This document shows positions 1-7,940 of a DNA stretch of 64,000 bases, piece after piece. The notes below the pieces were generated by a model. That model searched no databases and was not told the DNA's origin. It worked only from the letters and a program-made list of their open reading frames with translations. Both the position numbers and the translations under genes were made by a program. This stretch comes from Georgenia sp. EYE_87 (GTDB lineage Bacteria; Actinomycetota; Actinomycetes; Actinomycetales; Actinomycetaceae), in contig NZ_JAHXNL010000003.1 in assembly GCF_023148685.1 (NCBI RefSeq), positions 226,379-290,378 of the forward strand, given 5' to 3'. Position 1 is the stretch's first letter. Every line of letters begins with the position of its first letter.

Positions 1-296
1 GTGTTGGCGACGTCCGGCTTGTTCTGGTGGTCCGCGCTGACCACGGAGATGTCCTCGACGACGGCGTCGTCGCCGTACTTGGCCTTGAAGTCCTCCACCG
101 CCATCTCGGCGGCCTTGACCGCGTTGGGACCGGCGACGTCCTTGTAGACGCCGGTGGCGTCGTTCAGGACCGCGATGACGACCTTGTCGTCGGTGAACGA
201 CGCCTCGCCGCTCGCCGGTCCCGCGGCGCCGCAGGCGGTGAGCACCATGGCACCGCCGGCGAGCAGTGCCGGGCCGACCAGGATTTTGCTGTTCAT
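1..296 (-). CDS. Branched-chain amino acid-type ABC transporter substrate-binding lipoprotein (N-terminal part)
   Basis: Only the first 98 codons are in the window; the gene runs off the left edge. The start is the ATG at 296, with a purine-rich AGGGAG about 10 bases upstream. Residues 1-22 form a short hydrophobic signal ending in the lipobox LTAC, so the product should be a lipid-anchored extracellular receptor. The mature part begins with DDKVVIAVLNDATGVYKD, followed by a stretch on accumulated substrate species (AVKAAEMAVEDFK), as in type-1 periplasmic binding proteins of the LivJ/Peripla_BP_6 class. It lies 80 bp downstream of the LivF-like ATPase on the same strand, so it is probably co-transcribed. 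The permeases LivH and LivM are not seen and may lie further left. The substrate could be an aromatic acid rather than an amino acid, given the neighbouring esterase and thiolase. Confidence 0.85.
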   Translation of the reverse strand, partial: MNSKILVGPALLAGGAMVLTACGAAGPASGEASFTDDKVVIAVLNDATGVYKDVAGPNAVKAAEMAVEDFKAKYGDDAVVEDISVVSADHQNKPDVAN

Positions 297-376
297 GGAG
301 GACTCCCTTATCGCTTCGTGAACTTGTCTGTTGACGTGGTGGGCGCTCGCACGGTTCTGGGTCGGGGTTCGATCGG

Positions 377-1069
377 TCACAGTCCGAGATAGGTCAAGAG
401 CTCTCCCTGGCGGCGGTGGAACTCCTCGGAGCCCAGGCTCTCCACCAGCCTTCCCTCCGCCAGGACGTAGTGACGGTCGGCGACGGTGGCGGCGAACTTC
501 ACGTTCTGCTCCACGAGCAGGACGGTCCGGCCCTGCGCCTTGACCTTCAGGAGGATCTCCCGGATCTGCTGGACGACGACGGGGGCCAACCCCTCCGTCG
601 GCTCGTCGAGGAGAAGCAGCCGGGCGCCGGTGCGGAGCACGCGGGCGATGGCGAGCATCTGCTGCTCGCCGCCGGAGAGCGTGGCGCCGCCTGCCCGCCG
701 GCGGTCGGCCAGCGCGGGAAAGGCGTCGTAGACGCGCGCCAGGGGCCAGGCCTCGTCGGAGACGACGGGGGGCAGCAGGAGGTTCTCCTCCACGGTGAGG
801 CTGGAGTAGATGCCGCGGTCGTCCTGCACCCACCCCATGCCCAGGCGCGCTCGCCGGTGCGGGGCCTGCTGGGAGATCTCCTCGCCGTCGAGCAGGATGG
901 AGCCCTCGAGGTGGCGGTGGAGGCCGACAAGGCTGCGGAGCAGCGTGGTCTTGCCGGCGCCGTTGCGGCCGACGAGGGTGACGACCTCACCCTCGCGGAC
1001 CGTCAGGGTGACCCCGTGGAGAGCCTGCGCCTCGCCGTAGTAGGCCCGTAGGTCGCGCACCTCAAGCAT
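377..1069 (-). CDS. livF: LivF-like ABC transporter ATP-binding protein
   Basis: A 230-residue cytoplasmic ATPase of a high-affinity branched-chain amino acid (HAAT) type importer. Walker A GRNGAGKT lies at residues 34-41, the signature LSGGEQQ at 131-137, Walker B LLLLDEP at 151-157, and the switch-histidine position is replaced in LLVEQN, which is characteristic of LivF. The ATG at 1069 overlaps the end of livG by 8 bp and is preceded by GGAG, so translation is probably coupled. HAAT-family importers also move urea, amides and aromatic acids, so the substrate cannot be fixed from this protein alone. Length and motifs are normal for the family. Confidence 0.93.
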   Translation of the reverse strand: MLEVRDLRAYYGEAQALHGVTLTVREGEVVTLVGRNGAGKTTLLRSLVGLHRHLEGSILLDGEEISQQAPHRRARLGMGWVQDDRGIYSSLTVEENLLLPPVVSDEAWPLARVYDAFPALADRRRAGGATLSGGEQQMLAIARVLRTGARLLLLDEPTEGLAPVVVQQIREILLKVKAQGRTVLLVEQNVKFAATVADRHYVLAEGRLVESLGSEEFHRRQGELLTYLGL

Positions 1070-1844
1070 GGCTCTCCACCCCGAGGTAGGCCGCGATCAC
1101 GCGCTCGTCGTTGCGTACCTGCTCGTAGGTGCCATGCGTGAGCACCCGGCCGGCCTGCATGACGGTCACCTGGTGCGCCAGCGACCCGACGACGTGCATG
1201 TTGTGGTCGACGAGCACCACGGTGCGGTCCGCCGAGATCCGACGGACCAGCTCGATCGTGCGGTCCACGTCCTCGAGGCCCATCCCGGCGGTCGGCTCGT
1301 CCAGCAGCATGACGCCGGGGTCGAGCGCCAGCACCAGCGCCATCTCGAGGGCCCGCTTCTGCCCGTAGGACAGCGTCGCGGAGCGGCGGTCAGCCTGCCG
1401 GGCGAGCCCGACCTCCTCGAGCAGCTCGTCGGCGCGCGGCCGGTAGACGCGCATGACACGGTCCGAGCGCCAGAACCGGAGCCCGCCGCTGCCGCGCCGC
1501 CCCTGCAGGGCCAGCTCGACGTGCTCCCGGGGGGTGAGGTTCTCGAAGAGGCTGGTGATCTGGAACGACCGGGCCACCCCCTTGCGTGCGATGCGGTCGG
1601 GCTCCTGCCCGGTGATGTCTTCGCCCGCCACACGGATGGTGCCGGAGGTCGGCCTGATGAATCCGGTCAGCAGGTTGAACAGGGTCGTCTTGCCGGCACC
1701 GTTAGGACCTACCAGCGCGTGTATCTCTCCGCCGGCGACGTCAAGGTCCACATTGTTGACCGCAGTGAATCCGCGAAAGCTCTTGGTGAGCCCCCGCGTC
1801 GAGAGCGCCATCGGTGCGGCGCCGCTGGGCAGTTCTCCGGGCAT
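1062..1844 (-). CDS. livG: LivG-like ABC transporter ATP-binding protein
   Basis: The second ATPase of the HAAT importer, 260 residues from the ATG at 1844. Walker A GPNGAGKT is at residues 46-53, the signature LSYGQ at 158-162 and Walker B VMLLDEP at 178-184. The C-terminal third (VDHNMHVVGSLAHQVTVMQAGR) is typical of LivG. No strong ribosome-binding site precedes 1844; an alternative ATG at 1811 would give MALSTRGLT and drop 11 residues. The frame stays open further upstream, but that stretch is the divergent control region and has no family resemblance. It is the first gene of the leftward operon livG-livF-binding protein. Confidence 0.9.
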   Translation of the reverse strand: MPGELPSGAAPMALSTRGLTKSFRGFTAVNNVDLDVAGGEIHALVGPNGAGKTTLFNLLTGFIRPTSGTIRVAGEDITGQEPDRIARKGVARSFQITSLFENLTPREHVELALQGRRGSGGLRFWRSDRVMRVYRPRADELLEEVGLARQADRRSATLSYGQKRALEMALVLALDPGVMLLDEPTAGMGLEDVDRTIELVRRISADRTVVLVDHNMHVVGSLAHQVTVMQAGRVLTHGTYEQVRNDERVIAAYLGVESHA

Positions 1845-1897
1845 GTCAGAAACCGTAGGGAGGTGTCGTCGGGCGACCAATGTCCGGGCGGTCATAA

Positions 1898-1994
1898 AAC
1901 GGCCGTTCGGCATGTGTGACCGTCCACTGCCCGCACAGCGCCGGTGATGTCTCGTCAATTGATGCATTTCTCGCCATGGCATGCGGGACATGCC
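1898..1994. promoter_or_regulatory. Divergent control region with several palindromes (liv operon / esterase)
   Basis: The 245-bp gap between the two divergent transcription units holds three short symmetric sites: AACGGCCGTT at 1898-1907 (perfect, 10 bp), TCAATTGA at 1955-1962 (perfect, 8 bp), and GGCATG/CATGCC at 1978-1994 with a 5-bp centre. TCAATTGA and its surroundings are AT-rich against the local background. These are candidate operators for a catabolic regulator, but no regulator gene is adjacent in the window. I infer function from position and symmetry only. Confidence 0.3.
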
Positions 1995-2089
1995 GGTCGG
2001 CGAGGTTGTGTCCGGTGGCCCATTGGCCGGCATTTGCGCCTCTCGTACGGTCGGAAATCCCATCTCCCCGTCATTTCCAGGAGGACACG

Positions 2090-3805
2090 GTGTCCAGATC
2101 AGTGGCGCGAGCCCTAGCCGTCCTAGCGTCGGCGACGTTGATCACCACGCTGGCGCCGGCGGTCGTCGCAGCCGGCTCGACCAGCGACACCGAGGGCGCC
2201 TCGGTGGCACTGAGCTGTGCAGAGCTCGCCGGCTACCGCGTGCCCGCCGAGCAGATCGAGCCGCCGACCAACGGCGCGGTCGTCACCTCCGCCATACCGC
2301 TGGCCGGCACCGGAGGGCCCTACTGCCGTGCCACGGGGACCATCGCACCGGTCGACCCGACGGCCCCGGACATCAGGTTCCAGATCGACCTGCCCGTCAC
2401 GTGGGTCGGCAAGGCGATGATGCTCGGGGGCGGGGGCTACAACGGCACAATCCCGCGGACCGACGGGCAGGTCGTGGCCGGGCCGACCGCCGGTGCGACG
2501 CCCCTGTCCAGGGGCTACGCGACCTTCGCCAGCGACTCGGGCCACCAGGCGGGCACCGCGGGCAGCCGGGACGGTTCGTTCGCCCGCAACGACGAGGCCC
2601 TGCGCAACTTCGCCGGGGATGCCCTGAAGAAGACGCACGACACGGCGATGCAGGTCATACGGGCGCACTACGGGACGGAACCCGAGCTCACCTACTTCGC
2701 CGGGGGGTCGACCGGTGGGCGTGAGGCACTGCTCGCCGTCAGCGCCTGGCCCGAGGACTTCGAGGGGGCGATCGTGCTGTTCCCGGCCTGGAACGCTGCC
2801 TCGCTCAACCTCAAGGCGGGCCAGATGACCCGGCAGCTGGCTGAGCCCGGCGCCTACCCGAACCGCCAGAAGCGTGGCGCGCTGCTCGCCGCCTCGCTGC
2901 AGACCTGCGACGGCCTCGACGGCGTGAAGGACGGTCTGATCAGCAACCTCACCGCCTGTGACGACGAGTTCGACCCGATGAAGGCGCGGGTGGGTGACGA
3001 GAGGTTGCGCTGCCCGGGTGGCAAGGACACCGGCGACCACTGCCTGTCCGACCAGCAGATCGCCACGTTCGAGGCGATGGACAGCCCGCTGACGCTGCCG
3101 TACCGGCTGGCCAGCGGGGAGCGGGGCTACCCCGGTTTCACCACGTGGGGCACCGACTTCGGGGTCCCGTCACCGCACCCGCTGCAGCCGATCGTTCTCG
3201 ATCTGGCCTGGGGCACCAAGCAGCCCAGCCACCCGATGCCTCCGGTCAACGCGGTGTTCGACAATCCTCCCTACGCCGCGACCTTCTGGGACGAGTGGGC
3301 CAGGCACTTCGTCACCCGTGACCCGGCGTTCAACTCCCTGAGCCTGGACCCGCGGCGTCCGGGGATCTGGCAGTCGCGGATCGTGGAGCTGACCGGCGTC
3401 CAGGACGCGAACGAGACCGACCTGTCCGCCTTCGCCGACCGGGGCGGCAAGATCGTGATGGCGCACGGCGCCCACGACGCGCTGGTGAGCAACCGGGCGA
3501 CCCAGCAGTACGTGCAGCGGCTCGAGGACGAGATGGGCGCCGAGGCCGTGCACGACTTCCTCCGCTACTACGAGATCCCCGGCTACGGTCACGCGCTGAG
3601 CACCCAGTTCAACGCCGAGTGGGACTCCCTGACCGCGCTCGAGGGCTGGGTCGAGCGCGGCGACGAACCGACCGGCCAGGTCGTGACGGACAACGTCGGC
3701 GTGGTGGGCGGCCGCACCCGCCCGCTGTGCGAGTTCCCTTCCTGGCCGAAGTACGTGGGTGGCGACGTCGACCTCGCCACCAGCTTCACGTGCTCCACCA
3801 GCTGA
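2090..3805 (+). CDS. Secreted tannase/feruloyl esterase-family hydrolase
   Basis: Start chosen at the GTG at 2090 because AGGAGG precedes it at good spacing and it gives a clean signal peptide (about residues 1-28, ending AVVAAG). The mature 571-residue protein has the tannase (PF07519) fold signatures: YFAGGSTGGRE with nucleophile Ser207, Asp463 in GAHDALVSN and His501 in PGYGHALS. A Ca-site-like stretch CDGLDGVKDG also matches the family. Most tannase-family enzymes have a disulfide between cysteines next to the catalytic Ser and His; here both are replaced (Gly before Ser207, Ala after His501). It diverges from the liv operon and is followed 46 bp later by a thiolase, suggesting extracellular ester cleavage followed by catabolism. 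The exact ester is unknown. Confidence 0.85.
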   Translation: MSRSVARALAVLASATLITTLAPAVVAAGSTSDTEGASVALSCAELAGYRVPAEQIEPPTNGAVVTSAIPLAGTGGPYCRATGTIAPVDPTAPDIRFQIDLPVTWVGKAMMLGGGGYNGTIPRTDGQVVAGPTAGATPLSRGYATFASDSGHQAGTAGSRDGSFARNDEALRNFAGDALKKTHDTAMQVIRAHYGTEPELTYFAGGSTGGREALLAVSAWPEDFEGAIVLFPAWNAASLNLKAGQMTRQLAEPGAYPNRQKRGALLAASLQTCDGLDGVKDGLISNLTACDDEFDPMKARVGDERLRCPGGKDTGDHCLSDQQIATFEAMDSPLTLPYRLASGERGYPGFTTWGTDFGVPSPHPLQPIVLDLAWGTKQPSHPMPPVNAVFDNPPYAATFWDEWARHFVTRDPAFNSLSLDPRRPGIWQSRIVELTGVQDANETDLSAFADRGGKIVMAHGAHDALVSNRATQQYVQRLEDEMGAEAVHDFLRYYEIPGYGHALSTQFNAEWDSLTALEGWVERGDEPTGQVVTDNVGVVGGRTRPLCEFPSWPKYVGGDVDLATSFTCSTS

Positions 3806-3851
3806 TGACCCCTCGCGAGCCGTCCCGAGAGCCCCAAGACCGGAGAGTCCC

Positions 3852-5066
3852 ATGCCCGACGCCGTCGTCGTCGCCACCGCCCGGTCCCCCATCGGACGCG
3901 CCCACAAGGGATCTCTGAAGGACGCGAGACCCGACGACCTGGCCGCGCAGATGGTGCGCGCCCTGCTGGCCAAGGTCCCCGCGCTCGACCCTCGCTCGAT
4001 CGACGACCTGATTCTGGGCTGCGCCCGCCCCGAGGGGGAGGCGGGGTTCAACATGGCCCGCGTGGTCGCCGTGCTGGCGGACCTGGACGACGTGCCGGGC
4101 ACCACGGTGAACCGCTTCTGCTCCTCCAGCGTGCAGACGTCCCGCATGGCCATGCACGCCGTCCGGGCGGGCGAGGGCGACGCTTTCCTCTCGGTGGGCG
4201 TCGAGGCGGTGAGCCGCTACGGCCGAGTGGCGGCGGCTGGCCCCGAGGCACTGGAGAACCCTGCCTTCGCCGCTGCCCGGGCCCGGACGGAGCGGATCGC
4301 CGCCGGAGGGCAGGACTGGTCGGAGCCGCGGGAGGAGGGGTGGCTGCCCGACATCTACATCTCGATGGGCCAGACCGCGGAGAACGTGGCCCGGTTCAGG
4401 GACGTCAGCCGGGCCGACCAGGACGCCTACGCGGTGCGGAGTCAGCACCGCGCGGAGGCGGCCGGCGCCGACGGCTTCTGGGCTCGCGAGATCACTCCGG
4501 TGACCCTGCCTGACGAAACGGTGGTCGAGACCGACGACAGCCCCCGGGCCGGCGTGACGATCGAGGCCGTGTCCGCGCTCCCGCCCGTGTTCCGGCCCGG
4601 AGGCACCGTGACGGCGGGGAACAGTTGCCCGCTCAACGACGGCGCGGCGGCCGTGCTGATCATGTCCGACACGAAGGCTTCAGAGCTCCGACTCACGCCG
4701 CTCGCCCGCATCGTCAGCACGGGGGTGTCCGCGCTCTCCCCGGAGATCATGGGGCTGGGCCCCGTGGAAGCCAGCCGGCGCGCGCTGCGGCAGGCCGGCC
4801 TCACGATGCGGGACATCGACCTGGTTGAGATCAACGAGGCCTTCGCGGCGCAGGTCATCGCCTCCGCCCGCGAGCTCGGCGTCGACGAGGACCGTCTCAA
4901 CGTCAACGGGGGAGCGATCGCTCTCGGTCACCCGTTCGGGATGACCGGGGCGCGGATGACGACCACGCTGATCAACTCGCTCGAGCGCCACGACAAGCAG
5001 CTCGGGCTCCTCACGATGTGCGTCGGCGGTGGACAGGGCATGGCGCTGGTCCTGGAACGGCTGTAG
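3852..5066 (+). CDS. Thiolase (acetyl-CoA C-acyltransferase)
   Basis: A 404-residue cytoplasmic thiolase from the ATG at 3852. The acyl-enzyme cysteine is Cys90 in NRFCSSSVQ; His360 sits in GGAIALGHPFG and the acid/base Cys390 in MCVGGGQGMA, so all three catalytic residues are present. The usual SGL after the nucleophile is SSV here. The protein would cleave a beta-ketoacyl-CoA with CoA or condense two acyl-CoAs. It follows the esterase on the same strand, which fits beta-oxidation-like shortening of an aromatic or fatty side chain (as in beta-ketoadipyl-CoA thiolase), but specificity cannot be read from sequence. A perfect 12-bp palindrome, CCGGCGCGCCGG at 5075-5086, lies just after the stop and might act as a weak terminator. 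Confidence 0.92.
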   Translation: MPDAVVVATARSPIGRAHKGSLKDARPDDLAAQMVRALLAKVPALDPRSIDDLILGCARPEGEAGFNMARVVAVLADLDDVPGTTVNRFCSSSVQTSRMAMHAVRAGEGDAFLSVGVEAVSRYGRVAAAGPEALENPAFAAARARTERIAAGGQDWSEPREEGWLPDIYISMGQTAENVARFRDVSRADQDAYAVRSQHRAEAAGADGFWAREITPVTLPDETVVETDDSPRAGVTIEAVSALPPVFRPGGTVTAGNSCPLNDGAAAVLIMSDTKASELRLTPLARIVSTGVSALSPEIMGLGPVEASRRALRQAGLTMRDIDLVEINEAFAAQVIASARELGVDEDRLNVNGGAIALGHPFGMTGARMTTTLINSLERHDKQLGLLTMCVGGGQGMALVLERL

Positions 5067-5175
5067 GACGACGCCCGGCGCGCCGGCTGCGATGCCGCCC
5101 TCCGTTCCCCTGTGCGGTCCCGGCGTCGGCGCGATGCTTGTCAGGGCACGTGGACCACAGGAGAGGGGACGGCCG

Positions 5176-5400
5176 ATGACCGGGAAGAAGAAGGGCTGGA
5201 AGGACCTGACCCCCGCGCAGCGCCGGGCGGTGGGGCTGCTGGGCGCCGTCGAGGCGGCCCTGGCGATCGCGGCCTGGACCGACCTTGCGCGGCGCCCGGC
5301 CGAGCTGGTGAGGGGGTCGAAGATCGCCTGGGCCGCGATCATCGCGGTCAACTTCGTCGGGCCCCTCGTGTACTTCGCCCGCGGGCGCGTCCGGACCTAG
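5176..5400 (+). CDS. Small membrane protein with PLDc_N-like domain
   Basis: A 74-residue protein from the ATG at 5176, preceded by AGGGGACGG. The N-terminus is lysine-rich (MTGKKKGWKDL). Two hydrophobic segments follow, GLLGAVEAALAIAAWTDL and IAWAAIIAVNFVGPLVYF, separated by a basic loop; the protein ends in GRVRT. The pattern 'one helix, W-D, loop, W...N..GP..Y' is that of the phospholipase D N-terminal (PLDc_N) family of small integral membrane proteins, whose function is unknown. It is separated from the next gene by only 3 bp, so the two are probably co-transcribed. Confidence 0.7.
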   Translation: MTGKKKGWKDLTPAQRRAVGLLGAVEAALAIAAWTDLARRPAELVRGSKIAWAAIIAVNFVGPLVYFARGRVRT

Positions 5401-5403
5401 ACC

Positions 5404-6243
5404 GTGCGGGTGCGACAGGTCCGGCGCGGCCGCCTCGTCCTGGACGTCCGCGACGAGGGCCCGGTGGACGGCGGGACCGTGCTGCTGCTGCACGGCTTCC
5501 CGCAGGACGGATCGTGCTGGGGGGCGGTGGTGCCTGCCCTGCACGCCGAGGGCCTGCGCACGCTCGCGCCGGACCAGCGCGGCTACTCCCCCGGGGCCCG
5601 CCCGCTCGAGCGCGCGGCGTACCGGCTGGAGTGGCTGGTCGACGACGCGCTGGCCGTGCTCGACGCCTCCGGCGTGGACCGGGCGCACGTGGTCGGGCAC
5701 GACTGGGGCGGGGGCGTCGCCTGGGCGGCGGCGGCCCTCCACCCGGAGCGGGTCGCCTCCCTCACGGCCGTCTCGACCCCGCACCCCCGCGCGCTGGCCC
5801 GGGCGATGGCGAACCCCGCCCAGGCGGTGCGCACCTGGTACCTCGGCCTGTTCCAGCTCCCGCGACTGCCCGAGGCGCTGCTCTCGCGGCGGCTGGTGAC
5901 GTTGCTGACCGCGTCCGGCCTGCCCGCCGCGTGGGCGGAGCACTACGCCGGCCGGATGCGGGAGCCCGGTGCGCTGCGCGCGGCCCTGAACTGGTACCGC
6001 GCGCTGCCGCTGACCCACCTGCGCCCGCCGGGGGACGTCGCGGTGCCCACGACGTACCTGTGGGGCTCGGCCGACCCGGCCCTCCGGCGCGGGGCGGCCC
6101 GCCGGACCGGCGACCACGTCGACGCCTCCTACCGGTTCGTGGAGCTCACGGCCGGGCACTGGCTGCCCGAGACCGAGCCGGACGAGATCGCCGGCGCGAT
6201 CCTCGACCAGGTGACCGCCACGGGCGATGGTGCAGCCGCCTGA
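5404..6243 (+). CDS. Alpha/beta hydrolase, epoxide hydrolase/dehalogenase type
   Basis: A 279-residue cytoplasmic hydrolase. HGFPQ (residues 30-34) forms the oxyanion region. GHDWGG has Asp100 as nucleophile, which separates it from Ser esterases and puts it with epoxide hydrolases and haloalkane dehalogenases. The catalytic His is about residue 252 in TAGHWLPETEP. The GTG at 5404 follows the upstream small membrane protein by 3 bp, so coupling is likely. Substrate unknown. The 165 bp after it contain three imperfect copies of CTGACGGGCGGACGCG but no gene. Confidence 0.85.
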   Translation: MRVRQVRRGRLVLDVRDEGPVDGGTVLLLHGFPQDGSCWGAVVPALHAEGLRTLAPDQRGYSPGARPLERAAYRLEWLVDDALAVLDASGVDRAHVVGHDWGGGVAWAAAALHPERVASLTAVSTPHPRALARAMANPAQAVRTWYLGLFQLPRLPEALLSRRLVTLLTASGLPAAWAEHYAGRMREPGALRAALNWYRALPLTHLRPPGDVAVPTTYLWGSADPALRRGAARRTGDHVDASYRFVELTAGHWLPETEPDEIAGAILDQVTATGDGAAA

Positions 6244-6395
6244 CGGGGCGGACGCCGCCGGCTGACGGGCGGACGCGGCCTGCCGGGGGAAAGCATGCGC
6301 CGGCCCACGGGGTCGCAGCCGCGGCCCGCTGACGGGCGGACGCGACCGGCCGGGGAAGGACCGCCCGCCCGCTCCCGGAGGGGCCCGCCCGCGCG

Positions 6396-6401
6396 TACCC
6401 T
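6396..6401 (+). promoter_or_regulatory. -10 element TACCCT for a probably leaderless mRNA
   Basis: TACCCT fits TAnnnT and ends 7 bases before the ATG at 6409, so transcription should start at or within a base of the start codon. There is no Shine-Dalgarno in between. No clear -35. Confidence 0.4.
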
Positions 6402-6408
6402 CCGTGTC

Positions 6409-6975
6409 ATGGTCACGCGCAGCAACGCCGAGCAGGTCGGCGACGAGCGGCTCCGGGACGCGACCGGACGCTCCCGCGTGGAGTGGTACGCGCTGCTCGA
6501 CGACGCAGGGGCGCAGGAGTGGGACCACACCCGCATCGCCCGGTGGCTGGGCGGGGAGCACGACGTCGACGGCTGGTGGGCGCAGAGCGTCACGGTCGGC
6601 TACGAGCAGTCCCGCGGGCTGCGCGCGCCGGGCCAGCGCAGCGACGGCTCCTGGGAGGCGGGCGCCACCAAGACGCTCTACACCACGCGCGGGGCGCTCT
6701 GGCCGCACCTGGCCGACGACGAGCTGCGGCGGGACTGGCTCGACGTCGACTGGGAGATGGTGGGCGGCACGGAGCCGCGGTCGCTGCGCCTGACGGCCGC
6801 CGACGGCTCACGGATCAGCCTCGTGGTCGACGAGCTGCCGCCCGGGCGGGACGGGCGGCCGAAGGTCCGCCTCTCCGCCCAGCACGTCCGCCTGCCCGAC
6901 GCCGAGGCGGTCGGAGAGACGAAGAAGTTCTGGCGCGACGCCCTGGCCGCGCTGGCCGCCATCGTCAACGGCTGA
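6409..6975 (+). CDS. DUF4287 domain-containing protein
   Basis: A 188-residue protein from the ATG at 6409. Residues 8-70 (ATGRSRVEWYALLDDAGAQ ... VDGWWAQSVTVGYEQSRGL) match the DUF4287 pattern: a conserved W-Y, a G-WW-QS-TVGYE motif and the G-L-R ending. The second half is a beta-rich segment resembling the SRPBCC-like region that often follows this domain in actinobacteria. No catalytic residues are recognised and the role is unknown. A single-gene unit with a -10 element close to the start codon. Confidence 0.75.
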   Translation: MVTRSNAEQVGDERLRDATGRSRVEWYALLDDAGAQEWDHTRIARWLGGEHDVDGWWAQSVTVGYEQSRGLRAPGQRSDGSWEAGATKTLYTTRGALWPHLADDELRRDWLDVDWEMVGGTEPRSLRLTAADGSRISLVVDELPPGRDGRPKVRLSAQHVRLPDAEAVGETKKFWRDALAALAAIVNG

Positions 6976-7062
6976 GCCGCGACCGCGGCGCCCTCACGTG
7001 GAAACGATGCCCGCATCCCGAGATTCCAGAACCGCTTCCGCACCAAGTCCATACCAACGCTT

Positions 7063-7068
7063 TACGGT
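7063..7068 (+). promoter_or_regulatory. -10 element TACGGT for a probably leaderless mRNA
   Basis: TACGGT ends 6 bases before the ATG at 7075, placing the transcription start on the A of ATG. It lies in a locally AT-richer stretch (7040-7070) without a Shine-Dalgarno. Confidence 0.45.
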
Positions 7069-7074
7069 AGAGGC

Positions 7075-7848
7075 ATGGCCGAGGTCGAGATCACCACGCC
7101 CCGTGGGGTCACCCTCGCGGGAACCTTCGAACCCGGCGCCGGGACGACGGCGGTGCTCTTCGCGCACGGCTTCCTCTCCGACCGCCACTCCTCGCTGCGC
7201 TTCGACATCCTCGCCTCCGCCTACCGGACCGCCGGGCACGCGACCCTGCAGATCGACTTCTCGGGCTGCGGCGCGAGCGGGGACGACGTCGTCACGGTCG
7301 CGGGCGAGGTCGAGGACCTGCGCTCGGCGTCGGCCTGGCTGACGGAGCAGGGCTACCCCGTCCAGGTGATCCACGCGCACTCCTTCGGCACCCTCGCCGC
7401 GCTGCGCGCCCAGCCGGCCGACGTCGTCACGATGGTGCTGACCGGGCCGCTCACCGGGCCGATGTCCTACCCGTGGGAGGAGATCTTCTCCGCGGGCCAG
7501 CTCGACGATCTGGAGGTGCGCGGCTTCACCCTCATCCCGGACGACAACGAGGCCGCGGCCCGGCAGTTCTCCGTCATCTCGAGGCAGACGCTCGCCGACT
7601 ACTCCCTGATCAACCAGGCCGAGCTCCTCGGCGCGGTCCGGGTGCCGGTGCTCCTCGTCCACGGGAGCGAGGACGAGGAGGCCACCGAGCTGGTCGACCT
7701 CAGCCGCGAGGGCCTGCCGCTCCTGCCCCCGGGTTCGCGCCTGGAGGTCATCGACGGCGCCGGGCACGGGATGAGGTCGCGCATCGACGCCGTCGCCGAG
7801 CTGGCGCTGGCCTGGGTCGACCAGCACCTGACCGCCTACAGCCGCTGA
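7075..7848 (+). CDS. Alpha/beta hydrolase (serine type)
   Basis: A 257-residue hydrolase. FAHGFLSDRHSS (about residue 24-35) is the HG oxyanion region. HAHSFGTLAAL carries the nucleophilic serine, the Asp is in LVHGSEDEEATEL, and the His is near the C-terminus in GAGHGMRS, so the triad is complete. It resembles the YqiA/BAAT-like cytoplasmic lipases and esterases that use an H-S-x-G elbow (HSFG) instead of GxSxG. Convergent with the following GNAT gene, with a tandem repeat in the gap. Confidence 0.8.
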   Translation: MAEVEITTPRGVTLAGTFEPGAGTTAVLFAHGFLSDRHSSLRFDILASAYRTAGHATLQIDFSGCGASGDDVVTVAGEVEDLRSASAWLTEQGYPVQVIHAHSFGTLAALRAQPADVVTMVLTGPLTGPMSYPWEEIFSAGQLDDLEVRGFTLIPDDNEAAARQFSVISRQTLADYSLINQAELLGAVRVPVLLVHGSEDEEATELVDLSREGLPLLPPGSRLEVIDGAGHGMRSRIDAVAELALAWVDQHLTAYSR

Positions 7849-7861
7849 GCACGGGCCCAGG

Positions 7862-7920
7862 GGCACCGTCTCGGTCCCGGCACCGTCTCGGTCCCGGCAC
7901 CGTCTCGGTCCCGGCACCGG
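7862..7920. repeat. 17-bp tandem repeat, about 3.5 copies
   Basis: The unit GGCACCGTCTCGGTCCC is repeated exactly at 7862-7878, 7879-7895 and 7896-7912, then a partial copy to 7920. It fills most of the 92-bp gap between two convergent genes. 17 is not a multiple of three, so it is not decayed coding sequence. Confidence 0.95.
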
Positions 7921-7940
7921 CACAACCGCCGGCGCCGACC

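Noticed and set aside
6244-6370. Repeats of CTGACGGGCGGACGCG as a mobile element end
   Set aside because: Three imperfect copies, no inverted ends, no transposase and no target duplication.
7862-7920. Tandem repeats as a CRISPR array
   Set aside because: Copies are directly adjacent with no unique spacers, and there are no cas genes in the window.
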